A DNA stretch of 64,000 nucleotides from Alligator mississippiensis (taxonomy: Eukaryota > Chordata > Crocodylia > Alligatoridae), in NCBI RefSeq assembly GCF_030867095.1, contig NC_081824.1, positions 395,264,829-395,328,828 on the forward strand, read 5' to 3'. Made by a program: the position numbers and the translations under genes. Positions 23,501 through 34,606 of the stretch are shown in pieces (position 1 is the first letter of the stretch; every line of letters starts with the position of its first letter). The notes under the pieces are model-generated. The model searched no databases. It was not told the origin of the DNA and worked only from the letters and a program-made list of their open reading frames with translations.

Positions 23501-25003
23501 CTTGATTCGACCCTTTACATATAATACTTTAATTTTCTTACAAAGGAAGAGTTTTGGAAGGAATTTAAAGCAATAAAGGGTGGTGCCTTGGGGAAATATG
23601 AGAATGGGTGAACATTTTGCAGGTCGGGGTAGGATGAAAAAAGGAACAAAAACTGGAGTGCGAGAAGGAAGTGAAAGGAATATAAAGGTTAATATAGAGA
23701 ATTATGGGTGATTACTGTGGAACTCTGTAGAGAACCCCATGGTCCCGGCTACAAAGTTTGCTGAGACTGCTAATATCTTATTTATTTATATCTGCTGAAC
23801 TAGCCTTGTAAGTAATAAAGTACTGCAAGGGCATAGACCAAGAACAGTAACATAATTCATTTGAAAGTCAACCAACCACTACACAGATAAATGGATAAAG
23901 GACAACATTTTCTACTGACATCAGTTGGTGTAGCCTCATTGAAGTCATTAGAAATGTATTGCTTTATATCTGCTGAGGATTTGTGCTACAAGAGAGGCAA
24001 TGATGTAGGCATTTCTGCAGCATTTTCAACAATATTGAAAATTCTGTTTTAAAATTGCTGATTTGTTCACTTGTTTTACTACATGGCTGGAAAGGTCTAT
24101 CAAGATTTATGAAGGTAACCAATTTAACTATGGTGTTTTCCAGACAATCAGGTATAGAGCTAAATGCTGCTGTCCTTTAAACCTAGCAACACCACTGGGG
24201 CCAGCAGGACCATTCAGCATATATAACAGCCAGCCATGGTGCATTGTTTCTCAACTGCCCTATTAAACTTTGGTTTTAAAAAGTCTATTAATTCTCCTTG
24301 GAGCTATTTTACAATAATACATTCAAATCAGGCATAAATGCTGATTATTTGACTCCTTCAGTGCTGACATTTCCTTTACACAGAATTTAAACATCACAAT
24401 TTTATCTGGATCAATTTATCAGGCTGAACATTTAAATATATTCTTACTTCTTATCCAAATTTCCATATTATATTTTCTTCAGGCACCTCCATATCATGTT
24501 GCAATTTACAGCAGCAATAATTCTCAATTCCATAAAATGCACAGTTTTACAGGGTGTTCAACAGGCTTCATAAATTATTTTACTCCACAAGAGGTATTGC
24601 TATCCTTTCTTTTTCGTATTTTGTTATACATCTGAATCACACCTTCTGCAATTTTAATCTTTTCCTGTTTCTGTTGTTCTTCATTGTTATTCATTCTTAA
24701 ATGCTTTGGTTAGAAGAAATCTTGACAAACTTGTATCTCTCTGACATTATTAAGGGCAGTACATGCAGTATATTTATTTCTATGAATGAGTGCCTAGACA
24801 ATACCCATTTCATTCTAAAATGATTCTCTAATATTTGTTAATGTTTCTGGCATCTTCAGTGACTTTACAAATTAGCAATTTGTTTTACCAAAAGGACAAG
24901 TTTTATTTGCATTGATCAATCATTTTTAGGTATGGGTATTCTCTAAACTGCTCTTAATTGGTTCCATTCTTTCCTAGCAGGGAAGTGCCAGAAGATGGCA
25001 ATA
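20536..25003. other. Intergenic, mostly featureless
   Basis: AT-rich DNA. Small items only: the repeat remnant at 21449, mixed TA/CA at about 22575-22600 and GGT/GAT triplets at 23351-23395. Confidence 0.55.
21449..21515. repeat. Remnant of the same dispersed repeat as 4770-4910, reversed
   Basis: ggttagctgtgttggaaatc, agacagaaggtagggcaagg and tggcacca match the end of that family in reverse orientation. Confidence 0.45.
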
Positions 25004-25485
25004 AGTGGATGTGTCTACATAAGACATTTACTGTGCAGTTAACTAATTAGCTGCACAGTAAACATCTTGGCATTTACAAGTGTGCCCCTATTAGGCTGGA
25101 GTAAACTAATTTACTCTGCAGCAGCAGATGTGTAGACATTGAAGAGGTTGGCTGGGGCATGAAGGTGCTTCAGTGTGGGGGCTGCCTGCCAGCTAGCCAC
25201 ATGCTGAAGCACCCTCATGCTCCAGCCAGCCTCTCCACAGCACACTGAGCCACAGGGTAGCAGCCCTGGCCTAGCAGGCTGATTCCTATGGCCCCCTGCC
25301 AGCCAGGACTGCTCCACCCCAGCTCAATGTTCTTTGCATGAATACATTGCAGACGTTATTGCCCCAGAGTTTATTGCTCCCAGACTTGTGTTCAAACAGT
25401 GCACCCAGGAGCAATAAACTGTGAAGCAGTGAGTTCTACAGTTTATTCATGCACCATAATTGCATGTGTAGATGTGCCCAGTGAG
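25004..25485. mobile_element. Short TIR DNA transposon, same family as 41664-42048
   Basis: Left end ggatgtgtctacataagac, right end gcatgtgtagatgtgccc. A subterminal hairpin with 12-bp perfect arms TTTACTGTGCAG / CTGCACAGTAAA (25027-25038 and 25051-25062) matches that of the 41.7-kb copy in inverted orientation. Conserved internal strings include cctattaggc, tttactctgcag and a ggctggggcatg core. Non-autonomous. Confidence 0.7.
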
Positions 25486-25689
25486 TGCTTGTCTTCCCCT
25501 CCGAAGCCTTCCTGTGGTGTTTTCATGGTTCCATTTTGTTGCCCTTCCTGTTCAATGTGCATATGAGGCACTGCATGTGATCTTGCACAGATTTGAAGTG
25601 TGGTTCTATTAATATACTAATAGATATCATCATAATAATAGACATCTGATGACACACAGGAACACTCTTTTTCATCTTACCCAGTCTCA

Positions 25690-27000
25690 TACCTTACCCT
25701 TTATCCAGTGTTGTTGGAGATCGGATGCAGATGAACCAACTGAAGCTGAATCCAGACAAGACAGAGGTCATGGTGGATGACACACTTCATGACTTGAGGA
25801 GAATAGAGACATCTATTACTGATGAGGTTCAACCTCCCTTGTCACTCAGGTTCACAATCCCTGGATCCTGCACCTGGATTTTGAAGTTGTGACAATGGCT
25901 AAAAATGCCATTCACCAACTTCATCTGAAGAGAAATCTGCTACCTGAGGCATAGGGAGTCCTTTCCGCATCTGGGGAGGGGCATTTTACCAGATAGGGCT
26001 GTCTTCATTTGGATGGCAGCTGCAGCAGCACAGGTTCAGGATGCTGTAGAGAAACAGGCAGCAGCACAGGGTTCCTGGGATCCCCTCCTGTCACTCCATT
26101 TCCTCCCCGTCCCCAAGCCTAGAGTGCAGGGCTGTGACTCCCACAGGAAAGCCGGAAGGGGTGGGGATCATTTCATTCCCACCCCTCTAGGATGCAGGGC
26201 TGTGTTTGCCTAGCTCCTAGGCAAGTCAAAGGAAGTACAGAGTGGCACCTTCATGGCAAACACTTCATAGTGGCACCCCCCTCTAAGTCAGCACCTCCAG
26301 CTGGTACCCCACTTGCCCTACCATAGTTATGCTACTGGCAGCGACCCTTTCTTTTAGATTCAGCTCTGGCCACCATCCACTGTACTTTCATACCTAAGAC
26401 TAGACTACTGCAATGTGTGCTGCATGGGATTGTCTTTGATGACCATGTGGAAGCTGCAGCTGGTGCAGAGTGCAGAAGCTTACCTTCTGACAGTGGGAAG
26501 TCACCAGGAGTACACAACTCCAGCACTCCATAGCCTGCCTTAACTCCCATTAACTTTCCAGACACAATTCAAGATGCTGGTTTTGATCTATAAGGTCCTA
26601 AATGTTCAGTGCCCTACACACCTAAAGGATCACTTATTCTTATGTCCCACCTCAATCCCTAAGGCCAGCCAAAAGCAATCTCCTGGAAGTGGGCTATGCA
26701 CATCTGTGCGTAAGTTTGTTGGATGAAAATACATGAGAGGTCACTCTCAGTAGTAGCTCCTCTGCCCCAGCACTCTTTTCCTTTTGTGGTCCAACCAAGA
26801 TGCACTGTAAAACCAGTCTTTATTCAGGGAGGTGTTTAATAAGCAATATTAAGATGGGATATTATTTTGGGAAGCTTGCTTTGTTATATGCCTTACATAT
26901 ATTATTTAAATACTTTATCCATTTTATGAATTTAGTATTTTTATTGTAAGCTCCCCTGATTTTTTTTGTTGCAGGGGAAGGTGACATATAAATCTACTAA
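25690..27000 (+). mobile_element. L2-like LINE remnant (reverse transcriptase and 3' end), interrupted
   Basis: The first part translates to QLKLNPDKTEVMV, a hallmark of L2-like LINE proteins. Later parts read LATIHCTFIPKTRLLQC (cf. DYCNAL) and QFKMLVLIYKVLN. The 3' end, gcaggggaaggtgacatataaatctactaaagaa in split form, is the usual L2-type terminus. A hAT-like segment (about 25975-26341) splits it. There are many stops, so it is dead. Confidence 0.65.
25975..26341. mobile_element. hAT-like insertion within the L2-like LINE
   Basis: The right end tagttatgctactggcag is the CAGTAGCATAAC-type terminus in reverse. The left boundary is uncertain. CAG-rich internal sequence resembles 14994-15470 in opposite orientation. 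The LINE reading resumes just after it. Confidence 0.4.
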
Positions 27001-29564
27001 AGAAATATATGATACCTAAACCCTCACTAGTTAGATGAGGTTTTGAAAGGTACTTGCATCATTCTTTAAACTGCTACTCTAGTTTGCTGAAATAGATATG
27101 AACCAGGGGGACTGTAAGGCATACATCTTGCTTTTGTCAATACCGTTTTGTGGTCAGCCTTTGAGAGTTATTACTGAGGAATTCTTGGCTCATCCACCTA
27201 TGAAGCAAGAAGCCAGGTTCTGAAACCAAATTGTCTGTACTATGATGCATAACGTTAATGTGTGCCTAACATACTTGCACAAAAGGACCCTCCAGTTTGC
27301 TAATTTTAAGTATAATTTTCATGTATAATATTAAAGTATCTACCAGAAATTGCAAGTTAATAATCTGGCCTGAACAACAGGCAGCACTTTGTTGTATTGC
27401 CCAGAAACAGACTGGTAAAGAGAATATGACTCATTCAGTTTGCTGGCTTCTATTTATCCCCTTTTTATGCATGGAACTCTCCCCATGTATTCAACAGGGA
27501 GCATGAACAACTACCTCAGGGCTGAAAATTCAGCTGAATGGCAAAGCATGAAAAAGTTGGGTGTTGTGATGCTTAAAACCCTTTTTGGATCTAGTCCAGT
27601 CTCTTTACTAATTTGGGGAGGGTGCGAAATGTGCTGAATCTATACTCATGCGCTATATCTACCAACATACTAGTATAACATTTACTGCCTATACATTATA
27701 GGAGGCAGAATCAAGATTCTGCCCATTTCTGACTGCCTCCGACCTGCCTAAGCAGAAATGAGATAGACTAGCTATGCAGAAAATACTGCCCCTCCAAATC
27801 TATGATGGTGGTGCAGGGAGTGACTGCATGGTATTCAGTCATTGAGGCACTTCATTTTCATTCCTTCTGTACCAGAAAAGCTTTTCCTTTTTCTTTGTAA
27901 GCCATAATGGTTTTAAAAGGATTATGTTAAATCCACCCTTGGTGAAATGTGGTAAAAACAGTAGACCATCAGGAATATATTTGCTAGAATACAAGAACTA
28001 CATATAGGAAATTCCAGTTGCTGATGATGTATTGGGCTCTCAAAAAGGGGGTATAATAATAGCACACATAACTTGGAAATTGGCTTTGTTATAAGGCTAT
28101 TGGTCATTTAGAAAGCAACCCTGATGGGCACCCATTAAAACTCACCTCAGTATAGATTAGGCCCATATTATTAATAATGTTTTTTTGCTGAGATCTTGGA
28201 TGGTAGAAAGATTCATGATAATAATAATATCAACAATAACAGCTTGTACTGGTATCAAGCATCCCATCTCAAAGAATCCATATTCTTTTACAAACAGAGA
28301 AATAAGTTCAGCCGCTAATGAAATGCAGATATTCTAAGGCAATACGCAATGATTTTTTAACAGCACACAACTTTACATACAGTATAGCAATGGAAGTGAA
28401 AAAGACTATCAGAGATGGGATAAATACTTCACATCAGATTTTGATTCTATTTATATTCAACTCCACTGTCTATTCTGTAAACTCTCAGGGAGCAGCTAAG
28501 ATTGTCAAAAATAGGTGACTCAAGTTAGGCTCCTACTTCACATTTAGGCAAATTTGCAAGTGGAGTAATTTTTCAAAATTGTTGAGCAGCATTCATACAA
28601 ACCGGGTCACTTATTTAGGTACATAGGTATGAATTTTGGAACTCTATTGTAATAGAACTCCATATATGTCCATGAGCAGGACCTCATGTACAAATGGTTT
28701 AAGATGTCATGAATAACCTTGTTTGCCACTAGAATATTAATCGCTTAATTGTGGTTCAAGGGTTTAAATGTATATATCCTACTTGTTACTAATTACTGTA
28801 ACAGCTACACTATTAATGAATTTGTTCAATTTTTTACTACCTGCATATATAAAGCATTATGGCCTAACGTTAGAAAATTTGAGGTTTTCCAGTTAAAATG
28901 CCACTGATTGAAACATTCTTATTTGGAATTCAACAAAGTCCTTCAGAGAAAAGACAGCTGGTTAATTTGTTTAAAAAGTTGAGTGCACTGTTTAGAATCA
29001 TGGTCAGAAAAACCAGCAAGATGGAGCAAGAAGGCCTTGTTTGCCAACTCTTTCATAATAAAAAAAGGGGAGATCATAAACTAAGGAAAAAATCTTCCCT
29101 AAAGTGCTTCTGGTTACACCTGATACTTAAAATGAGAAATATGGCTAGAAATGGTAACATCTCAAGAAACAGAAAGAGCTTTTTTAAGATTGCCCAGGGT
29201 ATATAGTGGAAGGAGAATTCATCTCCTTTTGCTCCTTTCTTTCAAGGGAATTTGTGAAGAATCTCAGAATGTGCCACTGTGAATTGTAGTAACTAGCCCT
29301 AGTTTGGGAGTTAGCCAACAGTGACAGAGTTTGAAGAAAAGTTCCAGGATAAGAGAGATTTCTTTCTCAAATGCATTTCTCCCTAAAAGGCCTACCATGT
29401 TCTCTGAATACATTGAGCATTACGAAGTACTTTCTGTTGTAAAGACCCAGATGCACTGGGCACTATTTCAAAGCCTCATGGCTTGGAAAGGGGGACTGAT
29501 AATAGATTTTGCAATAAGCAAATGACTACACACATGCAATATTTCTGATATTACTTACTGGCCA
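27001..29564. other. Intergenic, nothing recognised
   Basis: A 102-codon open frame at 28898-29206 has no family resemblance and no supporting context. I treat the region as non-coding. Confidence 0.55.
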
Positions 29565-29919
29565 CGTCCAAACAAGCACAACCATGTGGTCTGTGGTACC
29601 ACATACCACATTTAGCTGTTCTCTGCACTGCAAGGGTGCAGTGAAGGGAGTACAGTGGGAGTGGGGCGGGGGAGGTTGAACCCTGGATATCCAGGGGTCA
29701 AAAAAACCTGCCCCCCCCAAAAATGCAGAGCAGTGCACATGGGGACAGTGCATGCTGCTCAAAACCAGAGCCTGGGGGGGCCAGAGCCATGCTCCAGCTA
29801 CCAGTCAGGCTCTGAGCAACAGGAATGACACTGCTGCAGCCCTAGGAGGCCCCTAGATACGGCTGCTAACCAGTTTCAGATCACTTAAATTGTTTTATGT
29901 GTAATGTCTGTCCCTAGCC
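29565..29919. mobile_element. Short dispersed element plus a reversed end of the 43-kb family
   Basis: The body matches 15652-16130 reversed (ccctggatatccagggg, gcaaaaccagag-type string, gccatgctccagct). The last 48 bp (about 29872-29919) read in reverse as ggctagggacagacattaca, the left terminus of the 43163 element. Confidence 0.45.
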
Positions 29920-29929
29920 CTAATATGTG

Positions 29930-30095
29930 CAGAGGCATAACAGGGAAGTTCTGTACACTGGGTGGCAGTGGCACACAGGGCAGTAGCTGCAGGTGGGCTG
30001 TCAGTGATGGCAATGGTAGTCAGGCTAGCAGGAAGATGGTTGCTAAATTGGCACCCGGGCTGATGCCCTTGTTGACTCCCTTCGTTATGCTACTG
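29930..30095. mobile_element. Small hAT-like MITE (166 bp)
   Basis: The ends cagaggcataacagggaag and cccttcgttatgctactg are inverted repeats of the CAGxxGCxTAAC type. The same terminus occurs at about 14994 (cagtagcgtaactagg) and 26341 (reversed). I could not confirm a target duplication. Confidence 0.55.
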
Positions 30096-31235
30096 AATGT
30101 CACGTCTCCAGCTATATGCCATATCTCCAGTCCTTTTTATATACCTTTTATATACCTTACCTCTCAAAGGGTGGATAACAGCAGTATAAAATGGTGCGTC
30201 TAGGTTTTAGTGTAATCTCCAAGTTGTATTGTCAGATTGACCATTCATTTTAACCTAAGTTTCTAAGTTTTCAAGTTCAGTTGGTAATATTATTTGATAG
30301 CGCCCACATGTCCATGCCCTAGATTATCAGTGGAATATGGAATGTGTTTCTGCTTAATGGGGCTTCTGACAAGATTGTTATTTTCTGAAAACTAGAAAAG
30401 ATTTCTTACTATGTTTATGAGGTATTTGCTTGTTAAACTCAGTATAGGAAAATCTAGGAAAGAGCTGATTTAGAATACCACTAAGTTCTTTCACTTCCAT
30501 AGAGGATAAACACTTTAGTTAAATTAAAAAAAAAAATCCTGTAATAATGTAGATTTACTGAGGCTTCTTGTGGGGAAACAGTGAAATTAAAAAGTAGGCT
30601 GGGGAATGAAGAACAAATCATGTTGTCCCCCACCTAGAATGTAAAGAGAACTATATAAACAGCAACTTAGTTGTTGCCAACATTGACTGTCTGAAAACAG
30701 TATTAGATACACAAGGCCAAGATTTGGTATTTGGCCATTGGTACATGCTGGGGATCACAACCACTCTCCAAGCAACCTACCATGCATTTCTAGTATGCAT
30801 ACAAGCTAGCATGCAAACAATCCTTAAGTTGTAAAAGTTCTTATCGGCTAGCTCTATGGTTCAGGGTAAAGGTATATGGGACCCGACTGCATATTCTGCC
30901 CAGTACACACTCTGAACTGCCCTTATGGCAATGTTCTTCTTGAAGAAAACATGGAAGCAGAAACCTTGAAACTGCTGGAACTACAGGTCTGAGTAATTTT
31001 TGCATAGGACAAAAAGGAACAGGGAAAAAACTCTTTGCATCATCTCTTCCTTTCCCTATGCAGAAGCTTCTGACAATCAGGCTTCACTCACTATACGACC
31101 ATCTGTGTGTCTGCTATCTTGTCATTTTAAACCATGTGTATTTCCCTTGACACCATTGCACTCTAAATCCTGAAGAATCAAACTGTTAGTGGAAAAACCT
31201 GGTGATAGAGACATTCTTTCTTCCTTGCAGATTGC

Positions 31236-31440
31236 CTTCCATTTGGCTAAAGATTTTTTTTTTTTTTTTTTTTTTGCATTTCTCTAGTTACTTTCATAAT
31301 AAAACTGGCATTTTGTGGAAGGATGGAAGGGGGAGGGTAAAAGAGGGAAACAGATCTGCTAAGGACTCCAGTAGCCTTAGGATAACCCCTGCCAGAAATC
31401 CTTGAAATGACAGAGGGAGCAAACATCATCACTTGTTAAA
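31236..31440. repeat. Dispersed repeat, copy 1
   Basis: The block ggctaaagattttt ... gcatttctctagttact ... ataataaaactggcattt ... gactccagtagccttaggata ... gccagaaatccttgaaatgacagagggagcaaa (interrupted here for length) aligns with 32137-32300. It includes a T run at 31254-31275. Family not recognised. Confidence 0.65.
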
Positions 31441-32136
31441 TATTTGCTATGAAATTCCTTTTGGAATACAGAAAGTTTGAGTTCAGAACCCCAGTATCTG
31501 CACTGAATCACAGAAAGCACAGAGGAAGAGGAGACAGAATGGGGGCTCTCATACTTAGCAACATCTCCTCAAAAGTTTATATATATTGTAACAGAAGTTT
31601 TTTGCTTATCTACACAGGGGGTTATTGTGCAATGACCTGTGGTGCATAACTGTTGAGGATTAGATTATCTACAGCAAAAGTGTCCATATGGTCAACTGTC
31701 TCCCACTGCAATCTAAATCATTGTTTCTACATGGCAGGGATTTTTTTTTTTTTGTATTATTAAACACCATTCTAGATGGCTATCCCATGTTGCTCTGTTC
31801 TATTCCACTTCTGGACTCTATGGATTATGAGATTTTTTCCCCATGGTGCATTGTGCGATACATAATACAAACCAATTAAAAGAAACTGAAGTTCTGGGTC
31901 TTGGGGTCAAATGCACAATTTACAATGATCCCTCTGTGATGATTCCATAATCCAACTCTTTTTGATTAGCCAGCCAACATGGTGATCTGTGCAACCATGC
32001 TAGTCACTGCAAATATGAACAGCCCTGCGAAGATGTTTTTGACATTTCACCACCATGTGGATTCAGCTTTGCAAGACAACCGCTATGTTACTGAGCAGAT
32101 TGTTTTGGCAGCAGCTCTAGCAGCTGTTCACTCCCA

Positions 32137-32300
32137 GTTGGCTAAGCATTTTTTTGCATCCCTCTGGTTGCTGCTTCTGTAATAAAACTGATATTTGGAA
32201 AAACACAGAGTCGACCTGCTGGGGACTCCAGTAGCGTTAATATAATTCTTGCCAGAAATACTCGGTATGACAGGGGGAGCAGATATCACCACTTGAACAC
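32137..32300. repeat. Dispersed repeat, copy 2
   Basis: ggctaagcatttttttgc, gtaataaaactgatattt, gactccagtagcgttaat and gccagaaatactcgg align with copy 1 at 31236-31440. The two copies are about 900 bp apart in the same orientation. Confidence 0.65.
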
Positions 32301-34355
32301 CATAGTAGCAGCTGTTTATTAGCAGCAACAGCAGGAGGACAGGATAGGGCAGGAGGCTTTGACTGTTTTTTTGCAAAGGACCATTTCTTGCATCAGCTTC
32401 TCTTGGTGCAGCATCATTTCATTGCTTGTGGAACAAGTATCAACTGATGAAAAACACTTGCACTGCTGACCTAGCATGACAAGCAATTGCTGCAAATTCT
32501 GAAGATTAAAAGGCCACTTTTCTGGAGATATGCACAGGCTTCACTTAGCTCTGCAGTTGCCACACACATACTTCACAGCTTCCCTAACCATTCAAAAACC
32601 TGTGACCATGGCCACCTGGAAACTTGCCATGCTCAACTGGTAGCTAACTTTTGGGGTTATTATAATGAAAGCATGGTCTGCTTTTAAAAAGGCAGTGAGA
32701 AGGCTGGTTATTAATCAGGAGAATATGGTACCCAAATGTCCATGGGTAGTTTGTAACTGTGATGTTTTCTTTATGTTTTGTACAGTATTTCAAGAACTGA
32801 AATTGAAAAATACTTATCAATCACATTTCAAGAAAACCAGTTTCATTTTTAAAGCAGTGAAAATATAAAATGTACGTGCAGAAGCACAAACCATTGGAAG
32901 CACATCACCAAAGATAACTTGGAAATAAAGAGTTTGACAATGTAAAAATTCCAAGGACACATATTATTAGAAGTGTAATTGCAAATATGTATGTAGCTAG
33001 CAACGCAGCTTCAAACAGAATAGCTTTGTTCTTCCTCCCTGGCCAACTCTTTCAGTAACTTGTGGGCTGGAGTAGTGGGATGGAAAATTCCCTCTTGGAT
33101 TAAAGCGCTCAAAGAGAGGTACCCAGAAGCGACTGTTCTTGACAGTTTGTAAAGGAAAGGAGCTCTGGCTAGGTGCCTGTTCTACAAAGTGCTGCTTCCA
33201 GTATGCAGAGCTCTCCAGGAGCTACAACACGAATAGCTGGTTGCTATGCACTGTTAGAGGAATGTGAGACTTCAGCTTGTTTTTAGGCAAAGCACTCTCT
33301 GTCTTTTTTTATATTTTTTCCTTAGGCTGGAAAAGCCCTCTATCTTGCCTTGCTTTTTGAGGCTGTGAGGAGTTCTCCAAAGATGTCTTCCCCTGTCTTA
33401 GTCTTTTTTCTCTTCTTCAACCTTGATTAGACACCTGACTCTCGTTTCTGACCTGGATCTTGGTTCCTAGTTTCCGTCCTTGTTGGAATCTAGACCCTAA
33501 ACCTCCTTGCTTAACCCCACTGCCCAATAGTCCTTAATCTAGGCCTTAACCCCAACTGTTTAACAGTACTCAGGTTTATGCTGTGAACTGTGCCTCCCAC
33601 CCCAGAAGTTTAATGCTGAAATGTCATGTGTTGTATCTAACAAAATGCCTGGGTAAAATGCTATGCTAAAATTCTGTATATACCTTGTATATATTTGAAT
33701 CTGTATTGGCCAGATTCAATTATATGAAACATAATTTAAAAATTCTGTAAAACCTGTAACCTCAAGGAAGTCTCTGATCAAACTGAGGGGCAAACTAACT
33801 TGCCAAATTTTCACGGTGCTCAGTGAAAATATTTGTATCATACAGTTCTTTCATTCTAATATGCTGCCGGGGATGTAGTTGATGGTGGTGGCCAGTGCAT
33901 TTGCCACCATTTTGAGTGTAGTTGTTGCTTAGGGCAGTCAAACAAAAGGTGACTGGGACTAGACAACAACCTGGTTGAGAATGTTTATAATCTCACAGGA
34001 ACAGTGTCTTCTACAACAAACAATACACAGCACTGTTACCATTCTGAGCACCCCAAGTGAAGAATTGGGAAAGGTTACAACTCAAAAATGGCCTCATTCA
34101 TTGGAACCCAAGAACTAACCAAAATCCAGCTGTATCTCACAGGGTTTACACTACTGCTAATACAATTAAGTGTTATTATAAAAAACCCCAACAAATGATC
34201 TGTTAAGGTGCCCTCCACACCTGTCAAACCAGGTGTGCACACCACTGTCTTTAGTTGAAGGCTCTTGAATTGGGAAGAGATAAAGAGCTATATGAAAGGT
34301 CTTTCTCATTTAGTCACAGTTGGTCCATGACTCATTGGTGTCCTTGTTAGTTTCT

Positions 34356-34606
34356 GTGGCTATGTCTACACGAGATGGTGACTGGCTGCGCAGTAGCCTA
34401 ATACTACTGCTCCGTAGCGTTGCATGGTGAAAACTGACATGATGCTACTGCACAGTAGTATTAGGCTACTGTACAGCAGCGTCACAACAAAGGTGTTCAC
34501 TGATGCTGCTGCCAGGAAGTCAGATTACTGAACATTTATTTAATATACCAGTACTAAATAATTGTGCAGTAACCACCGCGTGCGTAGCATCTCATGTAGA
34601 TGCAGC
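34356..34606. mobile_element. Short TIR DNA transposon with a perfect 19-bp internal stem
   Basis: Left end ggctatgtctacacgagatg and right end catctcatgtagatgcagcc are inverted repeats. Inside, CAGTAGCCTAATACTACTG (34391-34409) pairs perfectly with 34453-34471 across a 43-nt loop. It encodes nothing. A relative lies at 42134-42335. Confidence 0.7.

Larger units (their letters stand above)
30096..34355. other. Intergenic with one dispersed repeat pair
   Basis: Apart from the repeat pair (31236-31440, 32137-32300) and T runs at 31254 and 31740, nothing was recognised. The stretch 31.2-32.8 kb may be one old, unidentified mobile element. Confidence 0.45.

Noticed and set aside
28898..29206. A 102-codon plus-strand frame starting with ATG
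   Set aside because: Lysine-rich, AT-rich translation without recognisable motifs, promoter or splice context; consistent with chance.
32487..32868. Possible remnant of a DNA-transposon or other protein gene
   Set aside because: Some phrases resemble decayed transposase-adjacent repeats, but no motif or frame is firm enough to annotate.
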